From assembly GCA_023548195.1 (NCBI GenBank), contig JAJHZJ010000419.1, forward strand, positions 1,982,773 to 2,046,772: a stretch of 64,000 bases of DNA, read 5' to 3'. A program made the position numbers and the translations under genes. This document shows, piece after piece, positions 22,155-33,362 of this stretch. This stretch comes from Bettongia penicillata ogilbyi (lineage: Eukaryota > Chordata > Mammalia > Diprotodontia > Potoroidae). Within the stretch, counting starts at the first letter, position 1, and every line of letters starts with the position of its first letter. Under the pieces are notes generated by a model that worked only from the letters and a program-made list of their open reading frames with translations, was not told the DNA's origin and searched no databases.

Positions 22155-22310
22155 TAATCCAGCAAACTATGAGCCAGATGTAGCCTTCTGCCTTCTTTTA
22201 TGCATATCCCCCCCCCCCCCCCCCCCGCCAGAAATTGTTTGGTTTTATTTAAAAATGTGAAATCACAGGCACATACAAAAACAATATTTGCTGACCCCTT
22301 GTTTAGAAAG
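22155..22310. mobile_element. hAT-Charlie-like MITE with internal C19 run
   Basis: Left end 'ccagcaaactatgagccaga' and right end 'atatttgctgaccccttg' are the two ends of a common mammalian hAT-type non-autonomous element (TIR of the form GGGGTCAGCAAA). A perfect run of 19 C lies at 22208-22226. Confidence 0.55.
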
Positions 22311-22439
22311 GAAAGTAGTAGAGAATATGTTCATAATACAAATTAAACTTAAGAATGTGTCATACATAGTTTTTTTTATTCAGAGTCAGTTTTTAACCGT
22401 GGGCCAGCATATTTCTGTGAAGCAGCTGAGAACCTAATG

Positions 22440-22990
22440 TGACCATAAAAAGACATTAGGTAGAATATTCAGAGCATGGGAAGGGATTATCCTCTGTACT
22501 TTTGTTCTGGATACAATATTTTAGGGAAGATATTTAGAAGAAGGAACATGTCCAAAGGAAATTAACTAAATTGATCAGATATCTCGAGAACAAGATTTGG
22601 TTGGAGGAAATGGGGGAACTTAGACCAGAAGAGAGAAATTAGAGTATCTGATAACTGACTTCAGGCATTTGAAAGGGTTCCTTGTGGAAGATGAATTTGA
22701 TTTCTGCTTAATCTCACAGGGTTATATGTCTTATCTCTGATTTTTTTCCTTAGTGGAAATTTCAGGAAGACAGATTTCATCTGCTTGGAAGGAAATAACT
22801 CCTTTATTATTAAAGCTATCAAAAAATGAAATGGGTTGCCTCAGGAGGTAATGACTTTGCCCTCACCAAGTATCTTCAAGGGAGGACCGTTAACCTCTTG
22901 GCAGAGATTTTGTAGAGGGGAATCCTGATTAGGAATAGGCTGAACATAATGGCCTCTGAAGTACTTTTCAACTCCATGATTTGGTGGTAC
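22440..22990 (+). mobile_element. L3/CR1 LINE 3' end
   Basis: 'gaaagggttccttgtggaag', 'tcaggaagacagatttcatc', 'aaatgggttgcctcaggagg', 'caccaagtatcttcaaggga', 'gattttgtagaggggaatcc' and 'cttttcaactccatgattt' follow the order of the L3/CR1 3' end, including the canonical ATTCTATG-type terminus region. Confidence 0.75.
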
Positions 22991-23054
22991 AAATTAATTA
23001 TTAAAAAGGCAGAAAGAGACTTGCAATTCCCTGTCTGAGCTGTTCTCACTCCTT

Positions 23055-23335
23055 ACAAGTTAGGTGGCACAGTAAACAGAGTGAAGGGCCTGAAGTCAGG
23101 GAAGATCTGAGTTCAGATTTGGCCTCTGACACTTATTAGATGTGTGACAGTGGGGAAGTCATTTAATCTCTGATTGGCTCATTTTCTTCACCTATTACAT
23201 GGGGATAACGATAGCACCTATTCGACAGGGCTGTTGTGAGGATCAACTGACATAACATTTGTGAAAATCCTTAACAAGGTACCTGGCACATAGTGAGAAC
23301 TACATAAATGTTAGCTCAAATTGCTAATGGAGTAA
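23055..23335 (+). mobile_element. Full-length CORE-SINE (MIR/THER type)
   Basis: tRNA-like head 'ttaggtggcacagtaaacag', 'gagttcagatttggcctctg', then the core 'ggctgttgtgaggatcaact' and 3' end 'cctggcacatagtgagaact ... aaatgttagct'. Order and length are those of a complete element of about 260-280 bases. Confidence 0.8.
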
Positions 23336-25885
23336 TGTTATTTTATATAACCATATAGATCAGTGCTTATCTACAAACAGGAAAGAATGATTATTTCCAC
23401 TATTTAAAAATAGTGAAGATTCTAATCTTGGTCCATGTAGTTTGCAGAATTGCTGAGACCTTCATAGGATCGATATGCTCTAATTTAAGGCAAAACCTGA
23501 AAACCATTACTCTTTGAGTAGATCAGAAAGATCTGTTTTCTTGGCTGTCAAATGACTGAGTAGATTGATTTGAAGGAATACATTGGAAAGGTTGTGGATA
23601 AAGAGGCTGGAAGGATAGCTGTCTTTATCTTGTAAAAAATTAAAAACAAAACACCCTGTTCTGAAACGTCCAGCTAATTAATTTCATTATTACCTGTTTG
23701 AGTAGCTACTATGTGCAAGGCGCTATACTTGGTGTTCTGAGCTATAGAGGTCCCTAGGTGTGTAATTTTGGCTTGATTCTGTTTGTCAAGAGTCTGGCTT
23801 AGCTTACTATACAACTCATTTACAACTATAAATTTAGGTTGTGCCTATTTTAAGGAAGTTTTTTTTTTTTACATGTAAGCAGCATTAAAATAAAGAAAGT
23901 AATTCCCCAATGCTAAGTAGTATTTCAGATCAGTAACAGGCTGTTAGCCAATGGTTTCAAACCAAATTCCATTTGGTTGAAAGAAGCCACTTTAGCTTTC
24001 CAGTATTCCATCTTCAGGGCTTTCCAAGAGTTTTAGCAACCTAAATAAAACCTTTATAATGATGGGTTCTGATAAAATATTATTAAGTCAATTGAGCATA
24101 TGAATCATTATGTTTTAAGCAAGCATTAAGGTTTAGTGCTAGATGAAAGGATGCCAGGAAGAAGCTTGATCATGCCTTCTGAGAATCTGATTCCTACATT
24201 TGAGGAAATTAAAATCATAGTAAAATTAAGTCACAATGCTCATAAGGGGGAGGGAGGGATGAATTATGGATAGAATTGTCAAAAAAAGAAAAGAAATAAA
24301 AAAGGGATAGTGAAATATGTTTTTGAAATGCATTGAAAAAACAGAAGGAAGACTGGAAGGAATTGCAGACAAATAGGAGATCTATGAAAATACCATTTAG
24401 AATCTATTACATGCTATAAAGGAAAAGTAAGCTGCATATAGACTCACAGTTTCATATACAACTCTCATTTTCTCTTCTACTGTGTATTAATCCAAATGTT
24501 TATTTTAATTTCTGTGAATTAAGTTCAAAAGTTTTTTAAAGAAATCACAGAAAGTGTTTGGTTTGATATTAGCTGGGTAAAATATTTGATGCAGAAAAAA
24601 AACAAGTGAAGATATTTTTTCTATTGACAAATTTTGAAGGATTATAGTGTTAAATTTTTATGAAAGGTCAGACTTCTTTTTTTCAAAAAATAGTCATCAT
24701 TTCTCAGAAATAGGAGAAATGAGTCTTGTAGGACCTTGTAGTGATTTCTGACTTTGCAGTGTTCATAGCTTTTTGGCAGAGTTAATTCAAATTCTGCCTA
24801 GAGATAAGAGTATTTAGCCTTTTAATGAGATTTTTGAGCTATTGGTCACACTGCTTTAAACAACCCCTTCCCCAGTCAAATACCATTTTGAATGATCATA
24901 AATAGATGCATCCATGTTTAGGAATGCTTGAAACCAAAAAATGATTTTGATGGACTTTATTATTACTTTTGTATATGTGGCAAGGTGGGGGAGGAAAAAG
25001 AGACCGGAAGTGAGGGAGAGTGAGAGGAAGGTGGGCTGGGATATTAATGGAACACAGGCAGACAGTAGTATAAAGAGAACACAAGTTCACATGTATGAAA
25101 ACTTGCAACCTAGCCCTGGATGTGCTTGCTGAGCCACATTGTAAAAATTAATTTAACTTTCTCAGTCTCCAAGCTCTTTTGTGACATGAAATTCTAACCC
25201 TATCCTTTTGCCCTGGCAGAGTTGATAACGGTTTATAAGACTCCTGATCCTGCCAAGGATTTAAAAAGTAAACTGTTTTCTTTCCAGACAATTACAAGCC
25301 TATGTTTAAAGGTAAGAATCACATCCGCCGGGTATGTCTTGTCCCAGTTATCTTTCAGGATTAATTCAATAAATATTCATTCAGTCTCCACTATGCACAA
25401 AACACTATGTTTTGTCCTTTAGGAAATATAAAGGAACTATTTTGCAAAGACTTTATGAAGAGTTTAGTATGCAAGTATACAGATAACACAATGCAGAGTA
25501 TGGCTATATGAGAGTATAAGAAGATGTGATAACATATTTTCTTTTCTACTACCCAAATCAGTTATCAAAATAATCTGTTGACTCTGAAGAACTGTAAAGC
25601 AATAAACTTACTTGGCAAGTTAGTTGTGAAGTCTCTAAAAATTACTCAACTATTTTTTATAATTTATTTATATGACTATGTCATGTAAAACTCAAGGAAA
25701 GTATTTGCCAAAATAAATCCCAGTTTCTATTGATTTTCTTACTATCACAGATTAGATTCACCTGACAACATATATTTTTTGCTAAGTATTCTGTAAGGTA
25801 TATGCAACCTTTTTAAAATATATAATTCATACTGATGATTTTGGGTGGTGTTGCTTTTTCTGGTTGTAGGTTGTATCATTTATGC
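23336..25885. other. Unassigned; weak MIR trace
   Basis: A short CORE-SINE-like stretch at 23695-23760 ('gtagctactatgtgcaaggc'). Frames near 24896-25132 overlap on both strands and lack domains. Nothing else recognised. Confidence 0.4.
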
Positions 25886-25889
25886 CAAA

Positions 25890-26035
25890 CAAATTAATAT
25901 AATCAATCAAAAAGCATTGAGTACTTACTATGGGCTAAGCTCTATATCAAGTACTTAAATATAAAGACAAAAACAATACTTGCTGTGAAGAAGTCTACAT
26001 TCTAATGAAGAGGATAACATAGAGATTCATTATAT
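25890..26035 (-). mobile_element. MIR/MIR3-like SINE fragment
   Basis: 'aaagcattgagtacttacta', 'gggctaagctctatatcaag' and 'gaagaagtctacattctaat' match the family at 4565, 6325 and 34010. Confidence 0.65.
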
Positions 26036-26130
26036 TTTTGTGAGTGTATACATACATACATATACATATAGGGAGGTTGTGTTTATGTATATGTGTATAT
26101 ATGTGTCTCTGTGTGTGCGTGTATGAATAT
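26036..26130. repeat. (TA)n/(TG)n microsatellite
   Basis: Mixed TATA/CATA/TGTG repeat. Confidence 0.75.
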
Positions 26131-26850
26131 TCTAAAAAAAAAGTAACCAGAAAAGTAAAAATTCAAATAAAGAACCACTGACATTTGGGGGAATTCCCAT
26201 CCCTAAATAATAGATTTGAACTTGTAATTGTACTTGCTGATTGGTTATCATGATCTTTTCCAAACCAATTGTCCTATAGAAAAATCCATATACTTAATGT
26301 TGGTGTGACTCAATATTAGAAGTAGAAGTCATGGCTGTGCCTGACACATAGTAGTCATTCAATAAATATCTTTTCAGATGAGTGAATGAAGAAAGTATTA
26401 TCATTTTTTAACAGAATGGTTATTGGGCAAACCACAACTCCCTGAACACCGCTTTCTTTACTTGTAGTCTGAAGATGGACTAGGTGATCTCTGAGCTCCC
26501 TACTGACTTTAGGCCTATTAGTCAATATAAATATTTCAAGAACACTTTTAAGAGAAAAATAACCTTTTATGTCACTCTGGAAATAGGGGTGTGCTCACAC
26601 TGGAAAATGACAATAATTTTTATCAAGATTTGAAACTAATGTAACAATTTCTATCACAAGAAGGCTTCAGGTGGAAAAGAATGCATTATTTGAGGTACAT
26701 ATGAGTGTTAGCAAAGATAGCTCATTCTTTTTCCTTTTAACAGTGCTATTACAAGCTATTTTAATTACTAGGGCAAAAGACTTAAAATATTTTCAGGATG
26801 CATAGCACTCTTTTTCTTCAGAATTTGTCTGGGTTGACAAGCTTTCAAGG
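26131..26850. other. Unassigned; short L2-like tail
   Basis: 'gcctgacacatagtagtcat' followed by 'caataaatatc' at about 26335-26380 resembles an L2 3' terminus. Nothing else recognised. Confidence 0.4.
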
Positions 26851-26852
26851 AG

Positions 26853-27650
26853 TTGCAGGAAGCAGATGTGCCCTTGAGCCCTGCCCGCCCCCAAGGCCTC
26901 CCCAACACTACTTCCCACCCCCAGAGCCGGACCCTCCCTGGCTCTGTGTCTTGGACCATTCTCACCCTCCCCATACCGTGGGTGGGTCCCTCGAAGTCTG
27001 CAGATGCTCCAATGTCTGCATGGGTCCCACAGGCTGGTAGGCTAAGTAACGTCGGTCAGTTCATTTGACCAGTTGTGACTGAGCAGAGCATCCAAGTCAT
27101 CAGGCAACTGTAGCTGTTCCAATTTGGAGGCCTAAGATCATTGAAGCATCAACAGAATCTTCAAACTGGAAATGTGTTTCAACTGTCTCATCCTGAAAGT
27201 CCCTTCTCAACTCTTCCCTCCTGTGAAAAACCACAACTCAAGCAGTGGAGAATGGAGCCATTTTTATGTCAACTCCATGACCCATTCACTTCAGGTGGTG
27301 TGAGGTTTTGAGGGTCATCTATACAGAAAGCTGTCAAAGGAGACAGTTTTGACTCAACTAACCCAATGGTAAACTGTCAGTGGTCAGACCCTCCTTGTAT
27401 GAAAATTCCTAGCTCTTCCTCCATTAAGACTATGGGAATCCTGGTCATTGATGATACTACTGGAGTTGGAAGAAGATAGAAAAATTAATTTTCATGGAGA
27501 ATTGGTACTTTCTGAGTCCTCAAGGCCACATATTTTAGTCTTTTGGGCCCAGACCTACCCTCCTGAGAAGAAAGCTGCCCCAGAAAAACTTCAAAATGTG
27601 CTATGAGCTTCTACCAGCAAGAATGAATGGTTTGGGGGGAAATGCAGACA
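26853..27650 (+). pseudogene. Candidate decayed retrocopy, source unknown
   Basis: Locally GC-richer than its surroundings. One plus-strand frame (codons starting at 26853) stays protein-like for over 200 codons with only a handful of stops (first at 27066), with Ser/Pro-rich composition and segments such as FQLSHPESPFSTLPSCEKPQ and KTMGILVIDDTTGVG. Stops at 27066, 27111 and about 27312 break it. No intron-like gaps, poly(A) or flanking duplication were found, and I do not recognise the protein. It could equally be unique noncoding DNA that happens to be stop-poor. Confidence 0.3.
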
Positions 27651-27894
27651 ACTTAAAATATAACAGTATCAAATATAAATACCAAAAGGTAAATCTATAT
27701 AGAAGATTAAAAGATATTTCACTACAAGGTCAGTGAAACTGGGGTATAGCCAAAAAACTTACATGGTTGTTTTTGGTCACAGAGTTAGAAGTGGAAAATG
27801 ATATCTTTTTAAAAATTACAGAACATGTAGTTGAGGAAAAATTTATGATGAAATGACACTTATTCTTCTATAATAAAAATAAGAAACTCAAAAA
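27651..27894. other. Unassigned sequence
   Basis: Nothing recognised. Confidence 0.5.
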
Positions 27895-28993
27895 AGGAAT
27901 TTGGTTCTCCTTTAGCAAATCGTTGACTCATTTTTCATGATTTTCTTGCCTTGCTCTCATTTCTCTTCCCAATTTTTCCTCTACTTCTCCTACTTGATTT
28001 TCAAAATCCTTTTTGAGATCTTCCATGGCCTGAGACCAATTTATATTTTTTTTGGAGGCTTTGGATGTAGGAGCCTTGATCTTGCTGTCTTACTCCATTG
28101 TATGCTATGGTTTTCCTCTGACTGTATGTTTTGATCTTCCTCATCTGAAAGATGGAAGAAAATACCTTTTCACCAAGAAAGGAACCTTCTATAATCTCAT
28201 TTTGCCCTTTTGGGTCATTTTCTAAGCCAATTACTTGACTTTTGAGTCCTTTGTCAAGTGGAGGGTATACCATCCCAGACTTCAGAGCTATTGTGCAACT
28301 GTTCGCCAAGATTTCTTTAGGGACCAGTAAGTTTTCAGTTCATCCAAAGTGACATAGTCAAGGGGGAGAGATGTTTCCTCCTCTCCTGGCCTGTGCTCTG
28401 ATGTGTGAGCAACTACAAGCCCTCTTTATTTCCTTTTCCACAGCTGCCACCAGCTCCGCCATACCAGGGTTCCTCCCAACCCCAGGACCACCACACAGGA
28501 CTGAGACTAAGATCAATAGTTTGATTCCCTCACAATCTGCAAACTGAGAGCTCCAAAAGTGGCTGTTGCTGTGGCAGTGGCAGCAGCCTCCCTAGGGCTG
28601 GAGCTGGGGCTGGGACTGGGGTCAGACCAATTTCCCCTCTCACTCAGGTGAAAGAGTTTCTCACTGACCTTTGAAACTGTCTTTAGCATTTGTGGGTTGA
28701 GAAATCTGGAGACCATGGCATCTGCTCATGATTCAGTGCCCTGAAGCCTACTCTAGTCCCATCTGTGCCAGTGCAGCCCATGCTAGGCTCCTCTGTGCTC
28801 TGAGTCCAGCATGACAGACCTTTCCTGGCTGCCTTCCAGGTTGTCTTGGGCTGGAAAGCTGTTTGACTCTGTCATTTTGTGGCTTCTGCTGCTCTAGTAT
28901 TTGTTTAGAGTTATTTTTATAGGCATCTAAAGTGGTTTGGCGGGGGAGAGATTGAGAAGATCTGTGCTCTCCACCATCTTGGATCTGTCCCCT
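27895..28993 (-). mobile_element. HAL1/L1-type 5' end: 5'UTR and ORF1 N-terminal half
   Basis: The 5' end is near 28993 ('ggacagatccaagatggtgg' on the minus strand). The 5'UTR spans 28231-28993 and ORF1 starts at 28228-28230, where the codon is TTG instead of ATG. The ORF1 coiled-coil region follows to about 27895 and matches the HAL1 copy at 37200-37485 position by position ('agcaaatcgttgactcattt' on the plus strand). The rest of the element is absent. Whether the parent was HAL1 or L1 cannot be told because the 3' half is missing. Confidence 0.78.
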
Positions 28994-29021
28994 ACATAAC
29001 ACCCTAAAAAACAACTTTCAG

Positions 29022-29417
29022 GTGGGCAGTCAAGATGGCAAAGAAAAGTCAGGAAGATGCCTGAGCATTCCCCAGTTTCCCTCAAAAACAATATTAAATC
29101 AAGCTCTTAGGTGGATTTTGGAATGATACGAATTAAAAAAAAAAGATGAAGTAAAACAATTTCCAGCTTAAAATAGATTAAAAGGACTTAAGGAAAGGTC
29201 TGTCGCTCTTGGGTGAAAGGAGAGTGCAGCTCACAGCCCCTGAGGGCCTAGCACAAAAAGTCAGCAAACTGGCCCCTCAAAACAACAAGCTGGAGACAGT
29301 ACTCCACTCCCCACCATATTCCAGGAGCAGAGGACAACTTTAAAAGCCACAAAATAGATTAAAAAATGAACAAAAACCAGAAAAGAGTCCTAGAACCAGA
29401 GGGTAAAAATAGTTATT
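29022..29417 (+). mobile_element. L1 5'UTR with ORF1 5' part deleted
   Basis: Begins 'ggtgggcagtcaagatggca', 29 bases from the oppositely oriented 5' end at 28993. After about 330 bases of 5'UTR it jumps into the middle of ORF1 ('gagtcctagaaccagagggt'), so the ORF1 N-terminal coding part is lost. Confidence 0.72.
29406..29417. repeat. Target-site duplication of dimeric SINE (left)
   Basis: 'aaaatagttatt', identical to 29844-29855. Confidence 0.85.
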
Positions 29418-29529
29418 CAGGGGCAGCTAGGTGGCACAGTGGATAGAATACCAGCCCTGCAATCAGGAGGACCTGAGTTCAAATTCAGTTTCAGATACTT
29501 ACTAGTTGTGTGACCCTGGAAAAGTCATT
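29418..29529 (+). mobile_element. SINE unit A of a dimer
   Basis: 'gggcagctaggtggcacagt' head with A-box, 'aggacctgagttcaaattca' B-box region, ending abruptly at 'aaaagtcattg' without the 3' tail. Joined directly to unit B. Confidence 0.85.
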
Positions 29530-29843
29530 GAGGGCAGCAGAGTGGTACAATGGATAGAGCACTAGTGCAGGAGTCAGGAGGACCTGAGTTCAAATCTCAA
29601 CTCAGACACTTGACACTCACTTGCTGTGAGACTTTGGGCAAGTCACTTAACCCCAACTGCCTCATCCTGGGTCATCTCCAGTAATCGTGATGAATATCTG
29701 GTCACTGGATTCAGATGGCTCTGGAGGAGAAGTGAGGCTGGTGACCTGCATAGCCCTCTCTCACTCAAAACAAAGTCAAGTGCAAGTCATGACATTATTT
29801 CTCTGATGGCATGGTTTTCTTCAGCAATGGAGGATGAATACAC
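29530..29843 (+). mobile_element. SINE unit B of a dimer, with long RTE-like tail
   Basis: 'agggcagcagagtggtacaa' head, B-box region 'ggacctgagttcaaatctca', then a 190-base tail with 'gtcatctccagtaatcgtga', 'acaaagtcaagtgcaagtca' and 'ctctgatggcatggttttct'. This tail type is found on marsupial SINEs thought to be moved by RTE. A 74-codon frame in it is an artefact. Confidence 0.82.
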
Positions 29844-30240
29844 AAAATAGTTATTGAAAGAATTCACTGATCACCTCCTAAAAGAGATCACAAAATGAAA
29901 ATTCTAAGGAATATTGTAGCCAAATTCAAGGACTATTAGGTCAACGAGAAAATACTGAAAGCAGCTGGAAAGAACAATTCAAGTATCAGAAAACCATAGT
30001 CAGTATAACACAGGACTTAGCATGCTCTATTTTAAGAGGCAGGAGGGCTTGGAATATAATATTGCAGAAGGCAAAGGAGCTTGAATTACAAGCAAGAGTC
30101 AACTACCCAGGAAAAGTGAGCATAATTTTTCAAGGGAAAAGATGGAACTTTCCTTATGGAAAGACTGTAGCTGAACAGAAATTTAGATCTTCAAATACAA
30201 GACTCAAAAGAAGCATAAAAAGGTAATTAGGAAAGAATAA
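29844..30240 (+). mobile_element. L1 ORF1 C-terminal half
   Basis: Continues the ORF1 interrupted by the SINEs. The sequence 'attgaaagaattcactgatcacc' (here given in part) matches the uninterrupted copy at 31308. The C-terminal RNA-binding domain is recognisable (IIFQGKRWNF) but full of frame breaks. Confidence 0.7.
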
Positions 30241-31034
30241 AAAATATGTTCTTCACTAAAATTAAGTTGTTTACATCCCTGCATGGGAAGATGATTCTTA
30301 TAACTCTTGAGAAATGCATCTCTATTTTGGGCAGTTAGATGAAATAGATGGAATATACATAATCAGTGTGGGTGGAAGCTGGCTTTGCTGTGGTGATATA
30401 AAAACATTAAGGGTTGAATAAAGGGGAGAAGAGGAAAGAAGGGGGCAGAATAGGGTAAATTATATCACATGAAGAGTCACGAAAGACCTGTTACTATGGG
30501 AGGAAGAAGAGAGTGGGTGAGTAATTGTTTGAACTTTACTCTCATCAGATTTGGCTCAAAGAGGAAATAAATAAAATTAAGAGCTGATTTTATGAAAAAA
30601 AACATTAAAATAGATAAAATTTTAATTAATTTGATTTAAAAAGAAAGAAACAAGTCACCAGTATCAAAAATGAAAAGAGTGAATTCACAGTCAATGAACA
30701 GGAAATTGAACCAATAATTAGGAGCGATTTTGCCCAGGACATAAATGAAACCTACATAAATCATCAGCATTTCTATATAGTGCTAACAAAACCCAGCAGC
30801 AAAGAGTAGAAAGATAAATTTTATTTAAAATCACTGTATAACAATACAAAATATTTGGGAATCTACCTTCCAAGACAAACCCAGGAACTATTTGAGCACA
30901 ATTACAAAACACTTTTCACACAAATAAAGTCAGATCTAAACATTTAGAAAAGTATCAATTGCTTATGGGTAGGCCAAACTAATACAATAAAAATGACAGT
31001 CCTACCTAAACTAATTTGCTTATGCCACATCACA
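30241..31034 (+). mobile_element. L1 inter-ORF region and internally deleted ORF2
   Basis: After a purine-rich inter-ORF stretch, ORF2 sequence appears with INKIKSWFYEK-like residues (30560 on), then SDFAQ near 30735, and then jumps to the RT thumb region: FYIVLTKPSS, KYLGIYLPRQTQELFEHNYK-like residues, and LPKLICL at 31000. The deletion removes the RT palm with its catalytic FADD motif. The element is dead. Confidence 0.7.
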
Positions 31035-31828
31035 GAATGGAACAGATGTAGAATGGAACAGATGGAGGCTAATGACTTTATGAGAAACCAAGAAATCACA
31101 AAACAAAACCAAAAGAATGAAAAAATGGAAGATAATGTGAAATCTCTCATTAGAAAAACAACTAATCTGGAAAACAGATCCAGGAGAGATAATTCAAAAA
31201 TTATGGGACTACCTGAAAGCCATGATCAAAAAAAAGAGCCTAGACATTGTCATCTTTCATGAAATTATCAAGGAAAACTGCCCTGATATTTTAGAACCAG
31301 AGGGGAAAATAGCTATTGAAAGAATCCACCGATCACCTCCTGAAAGAGATCCAAAATAAGAAACTCCTAGGAACATTGTGGCCAAATTCCAGAGTTCCCA
31401 GGTCAAGGAGAAAATATTGCAAGCAGCTAGAAAGAAACAATTCAAGTATTGTGGAAATACAATCAGGATAACACAAAATCTAGCAGCTTCTACATTAAGG
31501 GATCAAAGGGCATGGAATAGGATATTCCAGAAGTCAAAGAAACTAGGACTCAAACCAAGAATCACCTACCCAGCAAAACTGAGTATAACAGTTCAGGGGA
31601 AATATGGTCTTTCAATGAAATAGAGGACTTTCAAGCATTCTTGATGAAAAGACCAGAGTTGAAAAGAAAATTTGACCTTCAAACACAAGAAGCAAGAGAA
31701 GCATGAAAAGGTAAACAGCAAAGAGAAATCACAATGGACTTACTAAAGTTGAACTGTTTACATTCCTACATGGAAAGACAATGTTTGTTACTCTCGAAAC
31801 TTTTTTTAGTATCTGGGTAGTTGGTGGG

Positions 31829-31877
<49 letters not shown>

Positions 31878-32712
31878 ACACAGAGAGACAGAGAGCACAA
31901 GGTGAATTGAATAGGATGGGATCATATCTTTAAAAAAATGAAATTAAGGGGTGAGAGAGAAATATATTGGGAGGAGAAAGAGACAAATGGAATGGCACAT
32001 ATTATGTCTCATAAAAGAGGCAAGTAAAAGACTTTTCAGTAGAGATGTGAGAGAAAAAACATGAAGTTTACTCTCATCACATTTGACTAAAGGAAGGAAT
32101 AAAATGCACACTCATTTTGGTATGAAAACCTATGTCACAATACAGGAAAGTGGGGGAGGAGGGGATAAGTAGGGTAGAGGGGACGATGGAAGGGAGGGCA
32201 ATGGGAGGAGGGAGCAATTTGAAGTCAACACTCTTGGAGAGGGACAGGGTCAAAAGAGAGAGCAGAAGAAATAGGAGGCAGGATAGGAAGGAGGGAAATA
32301 TAATTAGGCTTACACAACATGACTATTATTGAAGTCATTTGCAAAACTACACAGATAGGGCCTATATTGAATTGCTTGCCTTCTCAAAGGGGATGAGTGG
32401 GGCTAGATGGAGGAAGAAAAGTTGGAACTCAAAGTTTTAGGAACAACTGTTAAGTATTCTTACATAGAACTAGGAAATGAGAAATACAGGTAATGGGGTA
32501 TAGAAAGTTATCTTGCCCTACAGGACAAAAGAGAAGATGGGGATAAGGGAAGGAAGGGATGTTAGAAGGGAGGGCAGGTTTGTGATAGGGGTAATTAGAA
32601 TGCTTGATATTTTGAGGTGGGGGAGGTGAGAAATGGGGAGAAAATTTGGAACACAAAATTTTGTGGAAATGAATGTTGAAAACTTAAATAAATAAATTTA
32701 AATAAAAAAACA
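31035..32712 (+). mobile_element. HAL1-like element (ORF1-only half-L1), 5' truncated
   Basis: Begins inside the ORF1 coiled coil (RMEQMEANDFMRNQ), then KSLIRKTTNLENRS, VAKFQSSQVKEKILQAARKK, GNTIRITQNLAASTLRDQRA and RITYPAKLSITVQGK of the L1 ORF1 C-terminal domain, ending at a stop after SMK (31621-31623) caused by a one-base shift. A purine-rich 3'UTR follows and ends 'gaaaacttaaataaataaat' at about 32700, with no ORF2. The two minus-strand copies at 35430 and 39521 have the same layout, which is why the half-L1 (HAL1) label is used. Confidence 0.75.
31833..31882. repeat. (AC)n microsatellite inside HAL1 3'UTR
   Basis: About 22 AC units following 'gtagttggtgggatt'. The same site is (AT)n in the copy at 35430 and a short TATATGTATATA in the copy at 39521. 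Confidence 0.92.
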
Positions 32713-32789
32713 CATTTACCAGCACATCTCAGTCTGAACAGAAATAAAAGGTTTAAAGTTTTTAAAAGAAAGGAAAAGAAATAATTATA

Positions 32790-33362
32790 GCAGTTTTTGC
32801 TTAGTGACAAAAGACAAAGAATTGGAACTTGAGGGGATGTCCATACGTTGGGAAATGGCTGAACAAATTGTGGTGTATGACTGGAATGGCATAATATTAC
32901 ATTATAAAAAACGATGAGCAGACAGATTTCAGAAAAACTTGGAAAGACTTAAATGAACTGATGCTGAGTGAAGTGAGCAGAGCCAGAAGAACATTGTACA
33001 CAGTAACAGCAATATTGTGCAATGCTAAACTGATAGACTTAGCTCTTCTCAACTATACAATTTATCCAAGACACTTCCCAAAGGCTCATGATGGAAAATG
33101 CTATCTAATTCCAGAAAAAGACAATGGAATCTGAATGAGATTGAAACATGTTATTTTCACTTTTTTGTTTGTTTGTTTTCTTTCTCATCACTTTTCCTTC
33201 CTGTTCTGATTCCTTTTTCACAACATAACTAAAATGGAAATATGTTTAACATGACTGTACATGTCTGACTTGTATCAGATTGCTTGCTGTCTTGGGGAAG
33301 GGAGAAAAATTTTGAACTCAAAATGTCAAAAAAATGAATGTTGAGAAGTATAGCTTTATATT
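32790..33362 (+). mobile_element. L1 ORF2 C terminus and 3'UTR
   Basis: MSIRWEMAEQIVVYDWNG, then the reading continues through the 'aactgatgctgagtgaagtg' segment and a 3'UTR with 'tttgaactcaaaatgtc' and the end 'aatgaatgttgagaag'. It could be the far end of the L1 that starts at 29022, with the HAL1-like element between, but ORF2 from about residue 860 to 1180 would still be missing. Confidence 0.78.

Noticed and set aside
29418..29470. tRNA-like A and B boxes
   Set aside because: They belong to the tRNA-derived heads of SINEs; no cloverleaf or anticodon stem is kept, so no tRNA gene is called.
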